From positions 3,224,001 through 3,288,000 of the forward strand of contig NZ_CP088298.1 in the NCBI RefSeq assembly GCF_021117425.1: a stretch of DNA of 64,000 bases, given 5' to 3'. A model generated the notes under the pieces. That model ran no database searches. It was not told where the DNA came from and saw only the letters and a list, made by a program, of their open reading frames with translations. Source of the stretch: Brevibacterium zhoupengii (GTDB lineage Bacteria > Actinomycetota > Actinomycetes > Actinomycetales > Brevibacteriaceae). The translations under genes and the position numbers were made by a program. Each line of letters opens with the position of its first letter. Within the stretch, counting starts at the first letter, position 1. Shown piece by piece: positions 52,637 to 62,155 of the stretch.

Positions 52637-53491
52637 TCACACGGAACGGTGGAATTCCAGTGGCACATTGTCAATGAGATGAGTCCCTCCGACGGTGGCA
52701 GAGACGAGCAGCAGACCCTGCCCGTCGAAGTCCTGTGCGCACGGCCGGAAGGTCGTCGCATCAACGAGGCCGAGATAGCCCAACTCGAGATCCCCTCGCT
52801 CAGCGGCGGCCTGCAGCACCGCTTCCGCTGCGGCCTCGACACCCGCCGGCGATCCATCGGAGGCTGCCTGTGCTCCGGCATCCAATGCACGAGGTATGGC
52901 CAATGCGGCCACGCGATCGGCGGGCGCCAGGTATTCATTGCGACTCGACATGGCAAGACCGTCGTCGTCGCGGACGACCGGCAGGCCGATCAGCTCGATA
53001 TCGAAGTTGAGGTCGGTGATCATGCGCTTGACCAGGCAGAACTGCTGAATGTCCTTGAGCCCGAACACCGCGGAGTCCGGTGCCGTCAAGGTGAAGAGCT
53101 TCGCTACGACGGTCAGGACTCCGTCGAAATGCCCGGGCCTGGCAGCACCTTCGTACACCGCACCCATGCGCCCAGAGGACACGGTGACCTCGGGCGCAGA
53201 CGGGTACATCTCCCCCAGCGCCGGGGCGAAGACGAAGTCCACTCCGGCAGCCTCGCAGACTTTCAAGTCTGCTTCGAAGGGCCGCGGGTATTGGAAGAAG
53301 TCCTCGTCGGTACCGAACTGCAGCGGGTTGACGAAGATGCTGGTCACGACCGAATCTCCCGATTCACGAGCCCGGTCCATCAGCGCCTGATGACCAGAAT
53401 GCAGGGCGCCCATCGTCGGCACCAGCGACACGGTGCCCGACTGCCGTTTCCGCCAGGCGCGCAGGGCCTGGATTCCGCCGACCTCCATCAC
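52637..53491 (-). CDS. panC: pantoate--beta-alanine ligase
   Basis: A 284-residue PanC making pantothenate from pantoate and beta-alanine. The HxGH adenylate motif is in [14 protein letters not shown] (about residues 27-40), and further family segments are [19 protein letters not shown] and the loop AMSSRNEYL. It overlaps the panB stop by four bases. No panD is adjacent. Confidence 0.95.
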   Translation of the reverse strand: MMEVGGIQALRAWRKRQSGTVSLVPTMGALHSGHQALMDRARESGDSVVTSIFVNPLQFGTDEDFFQYPRPFEADLKVCEAAGVDFVFAPALGEMYPSAPEVTVSSGRMGAVYEGAARPGHFDGVLTVVAKLFTLTAPDSAVFGLKDIQQFCLVKRMITDLNFDIELIGLPVVRDDDGLAMSSRNEYLAPADRVAALAIPRALDAGAQAASDGSPAGVEAAAEAVLQAAAERGDLELGYLGLVDATTFRPCAQDFDGQGLLLVSATVGGTHLIDNVPLEFHRSV

Positions 53492-54432
53492 TCGAAGCTC
53501 CGCTCCGGCTCGGGGAATTCGCCGCTCTTGACCTCGTCGACGTAGCGACCGACGGCATCGGAGAGAACAGAATGCAGGTCGGCATACCGTTTGACGAACC
53601 GTGGAGCCTTGCCGGTCCGCAGTCCTGCCATGTCCTGCCAGACGAGCACCTGGGCGTCGCAGTCGGCGCCGGCACCGATCCCCACAGTCGGAATCGTCAT
53701 CTCCGCCGTCACCTGTCCAGCCAACCCGGCTGGAACCATCTCCATCACCACGGAGAACGCCCCCGCCTCGGCGACGGCACGAGCATCGGCCAACAGCGCA
53801 TCACCGGCATCCCCACGGCCTTGAACCTTGTACCCGCCGAGGTTGTGCTCGGCTTGGGGCGTGAACCCGATGTGGGCCATCACCGGAATGCCGGCCGTCG
53901 TGATCGCCTTGATCCTCGAGGCCACGGCCACTCCCCCTTCGAGCTTGACCGCGTGGACGCCGGCTTCCTTCATGAAGCGCACGGCCGTCGCGACTGCCTG
54001 CTCATCGGAGATCTCATAGCTGCCGAAGGGCAGGTCTGCGACGATCAGTGCGCGCGAGGTGGCGCTGGAGACCGCGCGCGCCAGCGGGATGAGCTCATCG
54101 ACCGTGACCGGCAGTGTGGTCTCGTGGCCGTAGACGTTGTTCGCTGCGGAATCACCGACCAGCAGCACCTCGACTCCGGCCTGTTCGAACAATGCGGCCG
54201 TGTACTGGTCGTAGCTGGTCAGCATCGCCCAGCGCCGTCCCTGCGTCTTGGCCTTGATGAGGTCCAGAGTCCGAACTCGCCGAGGCGGTGCTGCAGGTGT
54301 ACCTGCACCTGCAGCAGCAGTGGGTGCGGGGCCGCTTCCGTAGGGCGGAGTCATCTCGGCGTGGTCGGGCGTGGCGCTCTCAGGCGGTGCTGGTGCGGGT
54401 CGATCTGGTGTCGGACTATCGGGCAGGGGCAT
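53488..54432 (-). CDS. panB: 3-methyl-2-oxobutanoate hydroxymethyltransferase
   Basis: A 314-residue PanB, the first step of pantothenate synthesis. The metal- and substrate-binding motifs [43 protein letters not shown] and MAHIGFTPQ are intact, and the C-terminal ...[10 protein letters not shown] is standard. About 45 N-terminal residues are a Pro/Ala-rich extension absent from E. coli PanB. The start at 54432 has GAAGAGG six bases upstream; the frame is open to 54603. It is divergent from nadA. Confidence 0.95.
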   Translation of the reverse strand: MPLPDSPTPDRPAPAPPESATPDHAEMTPPYGSGPAPTAAAGAGTPAAPPRRVRTLDLIKAKTQGRRWAMLTSYDQYTAALFEQAGVEVLLVGDSAANNVYGHETTLPVTVDELIPLARAVSSATSRALIVADLPFGSYEISDEQAVATAVRFMKEAGVHAVKLEGGVAVASRIKAITTAGIPVMAHIGFTPQAEHNLGGYKVQGRGDAGDALLADARAVAEAGAFSVVMEMVPAGLAGQVTAEMTIPTVGIGAGADCDAQVLVWQDMAGLRTGKAPRFVKRYADLHSVLSDAVGRYVDEVKSGEFPEPERSFE

Positions 54433-54659
54433 GGGCATCCTCTTCGGTCGGCCTTCGTCTGGGTGGCAGCGCATCGTCAGCGCTGCATCAGCACGAGTCG
54501 GCGGCAGGCGGTGGTGCCAGCCGAATCGCGCGGGTTCGCGTTCGGGTCGACTCGGATTGCGAGCCAGTTTCCAGACTAGATCATCGACCCCGGTCCGCCG
54601 CACGGTGGTGTTTTACATTACGAGCAATGATGATTAAGCTCAAATCTGCGCAAAACTTT

Positions 54660-54690
54660 TCCGGGAGCGTAGTGCACTGCTCCGGGAGCG
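54660..54690. promoter_or_regulatory. direct repeats upstream of nadA
   Basis: TCCGGGAGCG occurs at 54660-54669 and 54681-54690, 21 bp apart (two helical turns), flanking the palindrome AGTGCACT (54671-54678). The position, 40 bp before the nadA start, suits an operator; the cognate regulator is unknown. Confidence 0.4.
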
Positions 54691-54730
54691 CGCTGACCTG
54701 TTCCACGGGCGCTCCACTCTGCGAAGGACG

Positions 54731-56017
54731 ATGATGACCACAACAGCCTCGATCGAGCTCACCCTCAAAGACATTTCCGCGAAGGGTAAGAACGACGAAA
54801 TGTGTTCGACCGACCTCATCGATGCCCCGTGGGACGTCGACGTCAACCCCGGCTATGGGCCCGGCGCTTCGATGGACGATCCGATTCCTGTCGCAGCCCC
54901 ACGCCAGGGTGAGATCCCCGCTGAGTACCGGGACGCCTCGGCGGAGGAGCTCAATGACCGGATCATCCGGGCCAAGGAGAAACTCCGCGACCGGGTCGTC
55001 ATCCTCGGCCACCACTATCAGCGCGTCGAAGTCGTCGAGCACGCGGATTACATCGGCGACTCGTTCATGCTCGCCAAGGCTGCCCAGAATCATCCCGAGG
55101 CCGAGGCGATCGTCTTCTGCGGCGTCCACTTCATGGCTGAGACCGCTGACCTGCTCTCCACACCCGAACAGTCGGTCATCCTGCCCAACCTCGCGGCCGG
55201 ATGTTCGATGGCTGATATGGCCGACATCGACCAGGTCGAGGACTGCTGGGAGCAGTTGACCGATCTGTTGGGTGATGAGCCTGATGCTGACGGCAAGGTG
55301 CCCGTCATCCCGGTGACCTACATGAATTCCTCGGCCGCGATCAAGGGATTCTGCGGCCGCAACGGCGGCATCGTGTGCACCTCGTCCAACGCCGAGGTGG
55401 TCCTTGAGTGGGCGTTCGAACGCGGTCAGCGCGTGCTCTTCTTCCCCGACCAGCACCTGGGCCGCAACACCGCTCTGAACATGGGCATCGACATCGACGC
55501 CATGCCGCTGTGGAACCCGGCTCGGCCGCTGGGCAACAACTCCCCCGGAACCATCGAGGATTCGAAGGTCATTCTGTGGCAGGGGTTCTGCTCGGTGCAC
55601 AAACGCTTCACCCCCGCGCAGATCGACAAGGCACGCGTCGATCACCCCGATGTGCGCGTCATCGTTCACCCCGAATGCCCACAGGAGACCGTGGCCGCAG
55701 CCGATGAGTCCGGGTCGACAGCCTACATCACGAAGGCCATCGCCGAGGCGACCGAACCGACCACGTTTGCGATCGGCACTGAGATCAACTTGGTCCAGCG
55801 GCTGGCGGCCGAGCATCCCGAACACACCATCTTCTGCCTCGATCCCGTCGTGTGCCCGTGCTCGACGATGTACCGGATCCACCCCGGCTACATCGCCTGG
55901 GTCCTCGAATCGCTGCTCGACGGCATCGTGATCAATCAGATCTCGGTCGACGCCGAGGTGGCCGATCCAGCCCGTGTATCCCTTGAGCGGATGCTCGCTG
56001 CGAAACCCCGGATCTGA
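54731..56017 (+). CDS. nadA: quinolinate synthase
   Basis: A 428-residue NadA that condenses iminoaspartate with dihydroxyacetone phosphate. Cysteines for the 4Fe-4S cluster are in VFCGVHFMAE, VHPECPQE and the region FCLDPVVCPCSTMYRI; the AAGCSMADMAD segment is also conserved. The first 70 residues are a longer N-terminal extension than in E. coli. GAAGGA precedes the doubled ATG. It heads nadA-nadB-nadC-nadS. Confidence 0.96.
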   Translation: MMTTTASIELTLKDISAKGKNDEMCSTDLIDAPWDVDVNPGYGPGASMDDPIPVAAPRQGEIPAEYRDASAEELNDRIIRAKEKLRDRVVILGHHYQRVEVVEHADYIGDSFMLAKAAQNHPEAEAIVFCGVHFMAETADLLSTPEQSVILPNLAAGCSMADMADIDQVEDCWEQLTDLLGDEPDADGKVPVIPVTYMNSSAAIKGFCGRNGGIVCTSSNAEVVLEWAFERGQRVLFFPDQHLGRNTALNMGIDIDAMPLWNPARPLGNNSPGTIEDSKVILWQGFCSVHKRFTPAQIDKARVDHPDVRVIVHPECPQETVAAADESGSTAYITKAIAEATEPTTFAIGTEINLVQRLAAEHPEHTIFCLDPVVCPCSTMYRIHPGYIAWVLESLLDGIVINQISVDAEVADPARVSLERMLAAKPRI

Positions 56018-56024
56018 GCGACTC

Positions 56025-57698
56025 ATGAGTCACGTACTCATCATCGGCTCCGGCATCGCGGGACTGACCACCGCCCTGCGCCTGGCTGGTAGGCATGACG
56101 TCACCGTGGTGACGAAGGAGGGTCTGGGCGATTCGAATACTGCCCTGGCGCAGGGTGGGATCGCCGGAGTCCTCGCGGCCGATGACACCGTCGAAGCCCA
56201 CGTCGCCGACACCATGGATGCCGGTGCCGGACTCAGTGACCTCGGCGCGGTCAAGGTCCTCTGCTCCGAGGGACCGGAGAGAATTCTCGAGCTTGCGGCC
56301 GCGGGTGTCGCCTTCGACCGCGACGAGGCAGGTGACTGGTCGCGTGGACTGGAGGGCGCGCATTCGACTCCGCGCATCCTCCATGCCGGAGGTGACGCCA
56401 CCGGCAAGGCGATCATCGAGGCGCTGACGAATGCACTTCGTGCCGCAGCGGCCGCCGGCAGAGTCCGATTGCTCGAGCACACAATGCTTCTCGACCTGGT
56501 CACCGTGCATACGGGGCCTTCGGAGGCTACAGGTCCCGCAGGTTCTGTGGTTCCTACGGGTTCTGCAGGGCCGGCGGGGTCTCAAGTCAGACGCACCACC
56601 AGGTGCACCGGAGTGTCGCTGCTGCGCAACGGAGTCCACGAGTTCCTCGCGGCCGATGCAGTGGTCCTGGCGACAGGTGGGGCGGGTCAGCTCTACGCCC
56701 ACACGACGAATCCAGAAGGCGCAACCGGCGATGGACTGGCCGCCGCGATCCGGGCAGGCGCCGCCGTATCCGACATGGAGTTCTACCAATTCCATCCCAC
56801 CGCGTTGGCCGGATCCGGCTTCCTCATCTCCGAGGCCGTCCGTGGCGCCGGAGCTCTCCTCCTCGACGCGAACGGTCACCGTTTCATGCCCGATATTGAT
56901 CGCCGAGGTGAGCTGGCGCCCCGTGATGTCGTGGCCCTAGCGATCCACCGGAGAATGGCAGCCCAGGATGGCCGCCCGTGCTACCTCGACGCCCGATCTG
57001 TTCCCGAGGTTGTCACTCACTTTCCCAGCATCGCTCGCGGCCTGGCTGCGCACGGCTTCGATCTGTCCGCTGATCTCATCCCGGTCACGCCGGCTGCCCA
57101 CTACTTCATGGGCGGAATCACCACTGACCTGGACGGACGCACCAACATCGCAGGACTCTTCGCCGTCGGTGAGGTCGCCTGCACCGGTGTGCACGGAGCC
57201 AACCGTCTGGCATCAAACTCTCTGCTCGAAGGATCCGTCTTCGGAGCCCGCGCGACCGAGGCGATTGCAACGGAGTTCGAAACGCGAACGGGGCCGGTAA
57301 CGGGATCGATCCGTGCATCGCATTCGGCGACGGCGTTGTCGACGAAACTCGGTTCGCCCTCCAACCGGATCTCCCGTGAGGAACTCCAAGAACTCGCGTG
57401 GACCTACCTCGGCGTGGAACGAGAGGGACACGCACTGCGCACCGTGCTCGACCGCCTCGGCGAGGGCGGGCCGTTCGTCGCTGTTGCCGGACCTACCGAA
57501 CTCCGCGAAGGATTCGAGACCGCGAACCTTGCGCTCATTGCTCGATTCATCGCGGCTCAGGCCCTATCAAGGCAGGAGAGTCGAGGTGCCCACACCCGCA
57601 CCGACTTTCCCGCGCCCAGCATCCTGTCGACGCGACGACCCGAATCCGTCGACCTCATGTCCACCTCTTCCCTGCTTCAGGAGGCTGCCTCATGCTGA
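56025..57698 (+). CDS. nadB: L-aspartate oxidase
   Basis: A 557-residue FAD enzyme that oxidises aspartate to iminoaspartate for NadA. The FAD loop is GSGIAGLTTALRLA (about residues 7-20); SNTALAQGGIAGV, EFYQFHPTAL and the HGANRLASNSLLEGSVFG region are all present. A short Gly/Ser/Thr/Pro-rich insertion (about residues 167-187) breaks the fold's surface. The start is seven bases after the nadA stop. The C-terminal helical domain is slightly divergent. Confidence 0.95.
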   Translation: MSHVLIIGSGIAGLTTALRLAGRHDVTVVTKEGLGDSNTALAQGGIAGVLAADDTVEAHVADTMDAGAGLSDLGAVKVLCSEGPERILELAAAGVAFDRDEAGDWSRGLEGAHSTPRILHAGGDATGKAIIEALTNALRAAAAAGRVRLLEHTMLLDLVTVHTGPSEATGPAGSVVPTGSAGPAGSQVRRTTRCTGVSLLRNGVHEFLAADAVVLATGGAGQLYAHTTNPEGATGDGLAAAIRAGAAVSDMEFYQFHPTALAGSGFLISEAVRGAGALLLDANGHRFMPDIDRRGELAPRDVVALAIHRRMAAQDGRPCYLDARSVPEVVTHFPSIARGLAAHGFDLSADLIPVTPAAHYFMGGITTDLDGRTNIAGLFAVGEVACTGVHGANRLASNSLLEGSVFGARATEAIATEFETRTGPVTGSIRASHSATALSTKLGSPSNRISREELQELAWTYLGVEREGHALRTVLDRLGEGGPFVAVAGPTELREGFETANLALIARFIAAQALSRQESRGAHTRTDFPAPSILSTRRPESVDLMSTSSLLQEAASC

Positions 57699-58615
57699 GC
57701 GCCACGACCATCGACTCCGCTCTCCGTCTCGCCCTCGACGAGGACGCACCGTGGGGCGACATCACCGGTGAGACGTTCATCCCGGCCACCGCCTCGGCGA
57801 CGGCGAAGCTGAGCGCACGCGAGGGCGGAGTCCTTGCTGGAATCGATGTGTTCGCTCGCGCCTTCACCCTTGTCGACCCGAGCGTCGATGTGGATCTGAC
57901 CAGCGCCGATGGCGATGCCTTCGCAGCTGGTGACACAATGGCGACAGTGTCCGGCTCTGCCCGAGCAGTCCTGCGAGCCGAGCGGATCGCACTGAACTTC
58001 TGCCAACGGATGAGCGGAATCGCGACTCAGACCAGAGCCTTCGTCGATGCAGCGTCGTCGAATTCCGCAGACGCGAACACAGACGGTCGTGGTGTGCGCA
58101 TCGTCGACACCCGGAAGACAACTCCTGGGCTGCGGGCGTTCGAGAAGCATGCGGTGCGCTGTGGGGGCGGACACAACCACCGGTTCGGACTCTCCGACGC
58201 GGTCATGGTCAAGGACAATCACCTGGCCGTCCTCGCAGGTGAGGGAGCAGATGTAGCGGCCGCGATCCGCTCGGCTCGGGACCGACTGTCGCATACGACG
58301 ACGATTGAGGTTGAGGTCGATCGCCTCGAGCAGATCCAGGCGGTGCTCGACGGTGGCGCCGACATCATCATGCTCGACAACTTCTCCCTGGCAGATCTGC
58401 GTGCCGGCGTGGAGCTCATCGCCGGACGAGCGATCGTCGAAGCCAGCGGAAATGTCTCCCTAGACACCGTCGCAGACATCGCTGCCACCGGAGTCGACGT
58501 CATTTCCTCCGGGGCACTGACTCACAGCGTCCGCGCAATCGACCTGGGACTCGACCTGGACCTGACAGCCGAGGTCGGCGGAGTGGAGTCCGACAGCAAT
58601 GTGGGGCTGAGCTGA
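57692..58615 (+). CDS. nadC: nicotinate-nucleotide pyrophosphorylase (carboxylating)
   Basis: A 307-residue quinolinate phosphoribosyltransferase. The N-terminal EDAPWGDITGETF, the RMSGIATQTRAFVD segment, TRKTTPGLRAFEKHAVRCGGGHNHR and VMVKDNHL carry the phosphate- and quinolinate-binding residues. AGGAGG precedes the ATG at 57692, which overlaps the nadB stop by seven bases; the longer frame to 57398 lies inside nadB and was rejected. Confidence 0.96.
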   Translation: MLSATTIDSALRLALDEDAPWGDITGETFIPATASATAKLSAREGGVLAGIDVFARAFTLVDPSVDVDLTSADGDAFAAGDTMATVSGSARAVLRAERIALNFCQRMSGIATQTRAFVDAASSNSADANTDGRGVRIVDTRKTTPGLRAFEKHAVRCGGGHNHRFGLSDAVMVKDNHLAVLAGEGADVAAAIRSARDRLSHTTTIEVEVDRLEQIQAVLDGGADIIMLDNFSLADLRAGVELIAGRAIVEASGNVSLDTVADIAATGVDVISSGALTHSVRAIDLGLDLDLTAEVGGVESDSNVGLS

Positions 58616-58616
58616 G

Positions 58617-59831
58617 ATGGAACTCGAACAGGAGCCAGAGGCGAAGGCACCGCTCTACCTCGACACCGCCTCGGCGGCACCCGTGCGCAGAGAGGCACTC
58701 GAGGCAGCTTGGCCATATCTGACCGGTGCGTTCGGCAACCCGTCGAGCCATCATGAGGTCGGACGCACCTCGGCAGACGCGCTCAAGGACGCGCGTCGAC
58801 GAGTGGCGAAGGTGCTCGGCATGCGCAGCACCGACATCATCTTCACCAGCGGCGGCACCGAATCTGACAATCTTGCGATCATCGGTATCGCACTCGGGGC
58901 TCTAGCCGATGGCGATGCTGACCCCGGTGCAGGACCGGACGGTCGGCCACCTCGGCGACATATCGTGACCTCTGCTCTGGAACATGAGGCGGTGCTTGCC
59001 GCGACGGATTTCCTGGCTCGTCGGCACGGCTTCGAGATCACAGTGGTGCCCGTCGGACCCGATGGCACGATCGCGGTTGAGACACTCCGTTCGGCACTGC
59101 GTGAGGACACGCTCCTGGTCACCCTGGGGTATGCGAACAATGAGATCGGCACGGTCGCCGATATCGCGGCCCTAGCCAAAGTTGCTCACGATGCCGGTGC
59201 GCTCTTCCACACCGATGCTGTGCAGGCTGCGGGTTGGCTCCCGCTGAGCGGACTCGGCGTCGATGCCATGAGCTTGGCCGGGCACAAGGTCGGTGCGCCG
59301 AAAGGAATCGGAGTCGCTGCAGTTCGCGCACGGATTCCTCTTGAACCGCTTATCCACGGTGGCGGTCAAGAGTCTGGGCGTCGGTCGGGGACGGAGAACG
59401 TTGCCCTCGCCGTCGCCTTTGCCACCGCGTTGGAACTCGCCGAGGTGGAGCGAGTTGAGACCGCTGACCGTGTCCAGGCTGTACGGGATGATTTCATCGC
59501 CGAGGTGCTGGTTACGGTTGCCGGAGCGTTCCTCACAGGCAGTGAGTGCTCGCGCACTCCGAATCATGCTTCGTTCTGTTTCTCAGGCACCAGTGGTGAG
59601 GCCGTACTGCTCGAACTTGAACGCCTGGGCGTCACTGCCTCGAGTGGTTCCGCCTGCGCGGTGGGCTCAGATGAGCCGTCGCATGTGCTCACCGCGCTAG
59701 GTATTGCTGATGATGTCGCGAAGACGAGTGTGCGCTTTACTTTCCCAGCAGACGTCACCGCCGAGGAGGGGCGTCGGGCAGCTAATTCCGTATCTGCGGC
59801 GGTGCAGAATTTGGCTCTCAGCTACACCTGA
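58617..59831 (+). CDS. cysteine desulfurase (NadS/IscS-like)
   Basis: A 404-residue PLP enzyme of the NifS/IscS class. The PLP lysine is in DAMSLAGHKVGAPKGIGV (about residues 216-233), the histidine in TSALEHEAV and the active cysteine in SSGSACAVGSDEPSHVL (about residues 345-361). The ATG is two bases from the nadC stop, so it belongs to the nad operon. Operon-linked desulfurases of this kind, called NadS, supply sulfur for the NadA iron-sulfur cluster; that role is inferred from position. Confidence 0.92.
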   Translation: MELEQEPEAKAPLYLDTASAAPVRREALEAAWPYLTGAFGNPSSHHEVGRTSADALKDARRRVAKVLGMRSTDIIFTSGGTESDNLAIIGIALGALADGDADPGAGPDGRPPRRHIVTSALEHEAVLAATDFLARRHGFEITVVPVGPDGTIAVETLRSALREDTLLVTLGYANNEIGTVADIAALAKVAHDAGALFHTDAVQAAGWLPLSGLGVDAMSLAGHKVGAPKGIGVAAVRARIPLEPLIHGGGQESGRRSGTENVALAVAFATALELAEVERVETADRVQAVRDDFIAEVLVTVAGAFLTGSECSRTPNHASFCFSGTSGEAVLLELERLGVTASSGSACAVGSDEPSHVLTALGIADDVAKTSVRFTFPADVTAEEGRRAANSVSAAVQNLALSYT

Positions 59832-59883
59832 GCAGTCAAAGCGGTCTGAGCGGTCTGAGCGGTCAAAGCGGACTGGCCGGTCA
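59831..59883. repeat. five 9-nt tandem repeats after the nad operon
   Basis: Units AGCAGTCAA, AGCGGTCTG (twice), AGCGGTCAA and AGCGGACTG begin in the stop codon of the desulfurase gene and run to within a few bases of the convergent HNH gene. Confidence 0.8.
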
Positions 59884-61794
59884 TTCGTCGAAGAGTGTGT
59901 CGATGACTTCTTGAGCCACGAACCTCGCATGCAATATCGGTCGCCTCGCCGGATCAATCGATGCCGGAGGCACCCACGCAGGACGCCCGTCTTTGAGCAT
60001 CACTGTCTCCCAGTCCGACCGGTCCAGAAGATGGTGATGGGCAGAACAACTCAACGTCATATTATTGACATCCGTTCGACCTTCTTGTGCCCACTCAACA
60101 ATATGGTGAGCATCGCACCACCCCGGCGGTGCATCACATCCCGGGAACGTACACCCCTGATCACGAGCCGTCAGGACCGCGATCTGTTTCGCATTCGCGA
60201 ACCGATTCTCCGTCACGACCTGCATCGTCTTCGCCTTCTCCGAAATGAGCTCGAAGAACACTGCCCCGTTCAAACCGTTGCGAGCCAGTTCGCTGATCGG
60301 GACCGGATTCTCAGTACCCGTGGTCCCGGTACCGGTTCCGTTCGCCAGATCTTCGGCCTTCGCGGTGACGACTAACGCGTATTGCGCACCCTGGCCGGTG
60401 CGAGTCATATCGATTCTGCCAATGAGAGTCGCGAAGCGTTCATAAATCCACTCCTGCGCCGACAGCCTCTGCCCGGTCATATCAACAAGGGTGCCGTCTT
60501 CGAGAACACCGGACTCGTTCACATCCGCTGCACTGCTGTCGCTGGTGCTGGTGCTGTTGGTGTTGGCGATTTTGGTTCGGGCTGTCAACAGCCCGTTGAG
60601 GACACCGCCCGTAACGGGGTCGAGGAGACCGGCGAGTTCCCAGTCACCGTTGTCTCGGGCATGCATTGTGACCGTGTACATGGACCGGTCCGTGGCATCA
60701 ATGGGTTCTTGACCATCGGGATCAATATGAGCCAGGATGCGAGCGAAGATCGCCCGTAGGTCATGAACGCGCACACTGGGTGCTTTCTCCACGAGTGTTG
60801 TCTCGGCATAGTCACGATTGGCTTGGCTGACCCAGGTGGGCAGTTTCTTCAAACAGTCCTTGATGACTCTGGCCTGATCGGCAGAGAGTCGGCCTTCGTT
60901 GAAGGCATCAGCGACCGTGGGAAACAGTGGTGCTTGTGGCTGCCCGGTCAGAGTCACCCTGCCACCCAGGCTTTTGGCCATGTCGGTGCGGCGGTTGGCT
61001 TCGCGGCTGGTGATGTTCAGCCTGTCTTGGATGAGTGCCTTCGTTGTTTTCGCACCATAATCCGTCGGCGTGCCCACTCGTTCACACACTGCTAACGCCA
61101 GGGTGGATAGGGCTTCATTGACGCGGTGGAGGGCTTCGAGTCCGTCGATGAGCCTGATCGCATCATCGGGACCCATCAGCCGGTCAAAGGTTCGCAGACC
61201 GTCCTTGAGTCCGCTGAGTGCGGTGAGGCTGGTCGTGATTTCAGGAGCAAAACGGGAGAGATCAGTCCATTCCTGATTCGAGAGCAAAGGGTGGGGACTC
61301 GAAGTGTTGGAATCAGTTTCGGTGGCGGGGTGCGAATCGTTCAAGCCATTCGAACCATCGACGGCCGGTGCTGTACTGGCCACGGCGGAGTCATCGCCGG
61401 GCACTGCTTCGTGAGCGTCTTCGAGCACTGCTTCGCGAGTGTCGTCGGTCGCGTCATCATCAGCAGATTCCCCACCCTCGGCTGCTGGTTCTACGGCCTC
61501 GTTCGACACATCTGGTTGACCGGTGGGTACGGGTGCCAGTGCTTCGAAGGTTTTCGCGAGGGGGTGGCCGGTGAGGTCGAGGTTGGAGTCTTTGAGCTGG
61601 TCGAACAATGTCAGCTCACCGTCAGAAGAAACTACACCATCATCAGATGAGTCATCCGAAGCTGCATCATCAGCACAAGACTCGTCAGCGTCTTCTGGGC
61701 CCGTGGCGGCATCACTGGAGTCGGGGCGTGGTTCACGCTTTTCCGGGTTTCCTGGGGTGCGGTCGGGGGTGAGAGTCATGGTGCTGAGGTCCAT
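59881..61794 (-). CDS. DUF222 / HNH endonuclease domain protein (13E12-type)
   Basis: A 637-residue member of the actinobacterial 13E12 family. After an acidic, low-complexity N-terminus (about 1-150), a helical DUF222 domain fills the middle (about 180-480). A C-terminal HNH domain has CTFPGCDAPPGWCDAHHI..CSAHHHLLDR (about residues 560-610), with zinc cysteines and catalytic histidines intact. The frame starts at a TTG (61824), but a TATAAT box overlaps that codon, so the ATG at 61794 is more likely; the next ATG is 61779. Such genes occur in many copies in these genomes. DNA cleavage is probable from the domain; the biological role is unknown. Confidence 0.85.
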   Translation of the reverse strand: MDLSTMTLTPDRTPGNPEKREPRPDSSDAATGPEDADESCADDAASDDSSDDGVVSSDGELTLFDQLKDSNLDLTGHPLAKTFEALAPVPTGQPDVSNEAVEPAAEGGESADDDATDDTREAVLEDAHEAVPGDDSAVASTAPAVDGSNGLNDSHPATETDSNTSSPHPLLSNQEWTDLSRFAPEITTSLTALSGLKDGLRTFDRLMGPDDAIRLIDGLEALHRVNEALSTLALAVCERVGTPTDYGAKTTKALIQDRLNITSREANRRTDMAKSLGGRVTLTGQPQAPLFPTVADAFNEGRLSADQARVIKDCLKKLPTWVSQANRDYAETTLVEKAPSVRVHDLRAIFARILAHIDPDGQEPIDATDRSMYTVTMHARDNGDWELAGLLDPVTGGVLNGLLTARTKIANTNSTSTSDSSAADVNESGVLEDGTLVDMTGQRLSAQEWIYERFATLIGRIDMTRTGQGAQYALVVTAKAEDLANGTGTGTTGTENPVPISELARNGLNGAVFFELISEKAKTMQVVTENRFANAKQIAVLTARDQGCTFPGCDAPPGWCDAHHIVEWAQEGRTDVNNMTLSCSAHHHLLDRSDWETVMLKDGRPAWVPPASIDPARRPILHARFVAQEVIDTLFDE

Positions 61795-61823
61795 TCGCCA
61801 ACATCGTTGTTGCTCTTCTTTCA

Positions 61824-61829
61824 ATTATA
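61824..61829 (-). promoter_or_regulatory. consensus -10 box of the HNH gene
   Basis: TATAAT on the minus strand. It predicts a transcript start near 61817, inside the longer reading frame, which argues for the internal ATG at 61794. Confidence 0.6.
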
Positions 61830-62066
61830 CATTCATTTCGCTGATTTGCACCCTTTTTTCGAATCCTGTTCGATCATGATTTTATTCTTGTACCTATTGA
61901 TGGCCCTTAAATCTGGGGATGTTCGCATCACCCCAGGTCAGCATCCCTTACATCGATCGCAGCACTGTCTGTGCTCCTAGGTCGCCTCGCGCCCAGTCGG
62001 GCAGAGATAGGAGTGACTCCGGCCTCTCGCGGACAAACACAACCAATGAACCACAAACGACATGCA

Positions 62067-62100
62067 GGCCACTTGTTGCCAGGTGGCCCTATCTTTCTTT
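62067..62100 (+). terminator. orphan rho-independent terminator
   Basis: GGCCACTTG and CAGGTGGCC pair over nine positions (one G-U) around TTGC, followed by CTATCTTTCTTTT. No plus-strand gene ends upstream. Confidence 0.55.
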
Positions 62101-62155
62101 TCCGACCGGGAGGAAAATGGAGACATGAAATAGCTACGGATGTGAGGGGGCCGTC

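Larger units (their letters stand above)
61795..62155. other. AT-richer intergenic region with possible small RNA
   Basis: The region contains the HNH gene promoter (61824-61829), a low-GC patch to about 61920, no convincing gene, and a plus-strand hairpin with U-rich tail at 62067-62100. The plus strand therefore seems to be transcribed here although no plus-strand gene precedes the hairpin. Confidence 0.4.

Noticed and set aside
54581..56026. 481-residue minus-strand ORF opposite nadA
   Set aside because: Antisense to a complete nadA with cluster cysteines; no domain recognised.
59881..61794. Group II intron, retron or transposase identity for the HNH gene
   Set aside because: HNH is joined to DUF222 and there are no reverse transcriptase motifs, terminal inverted repeats or target duplications.
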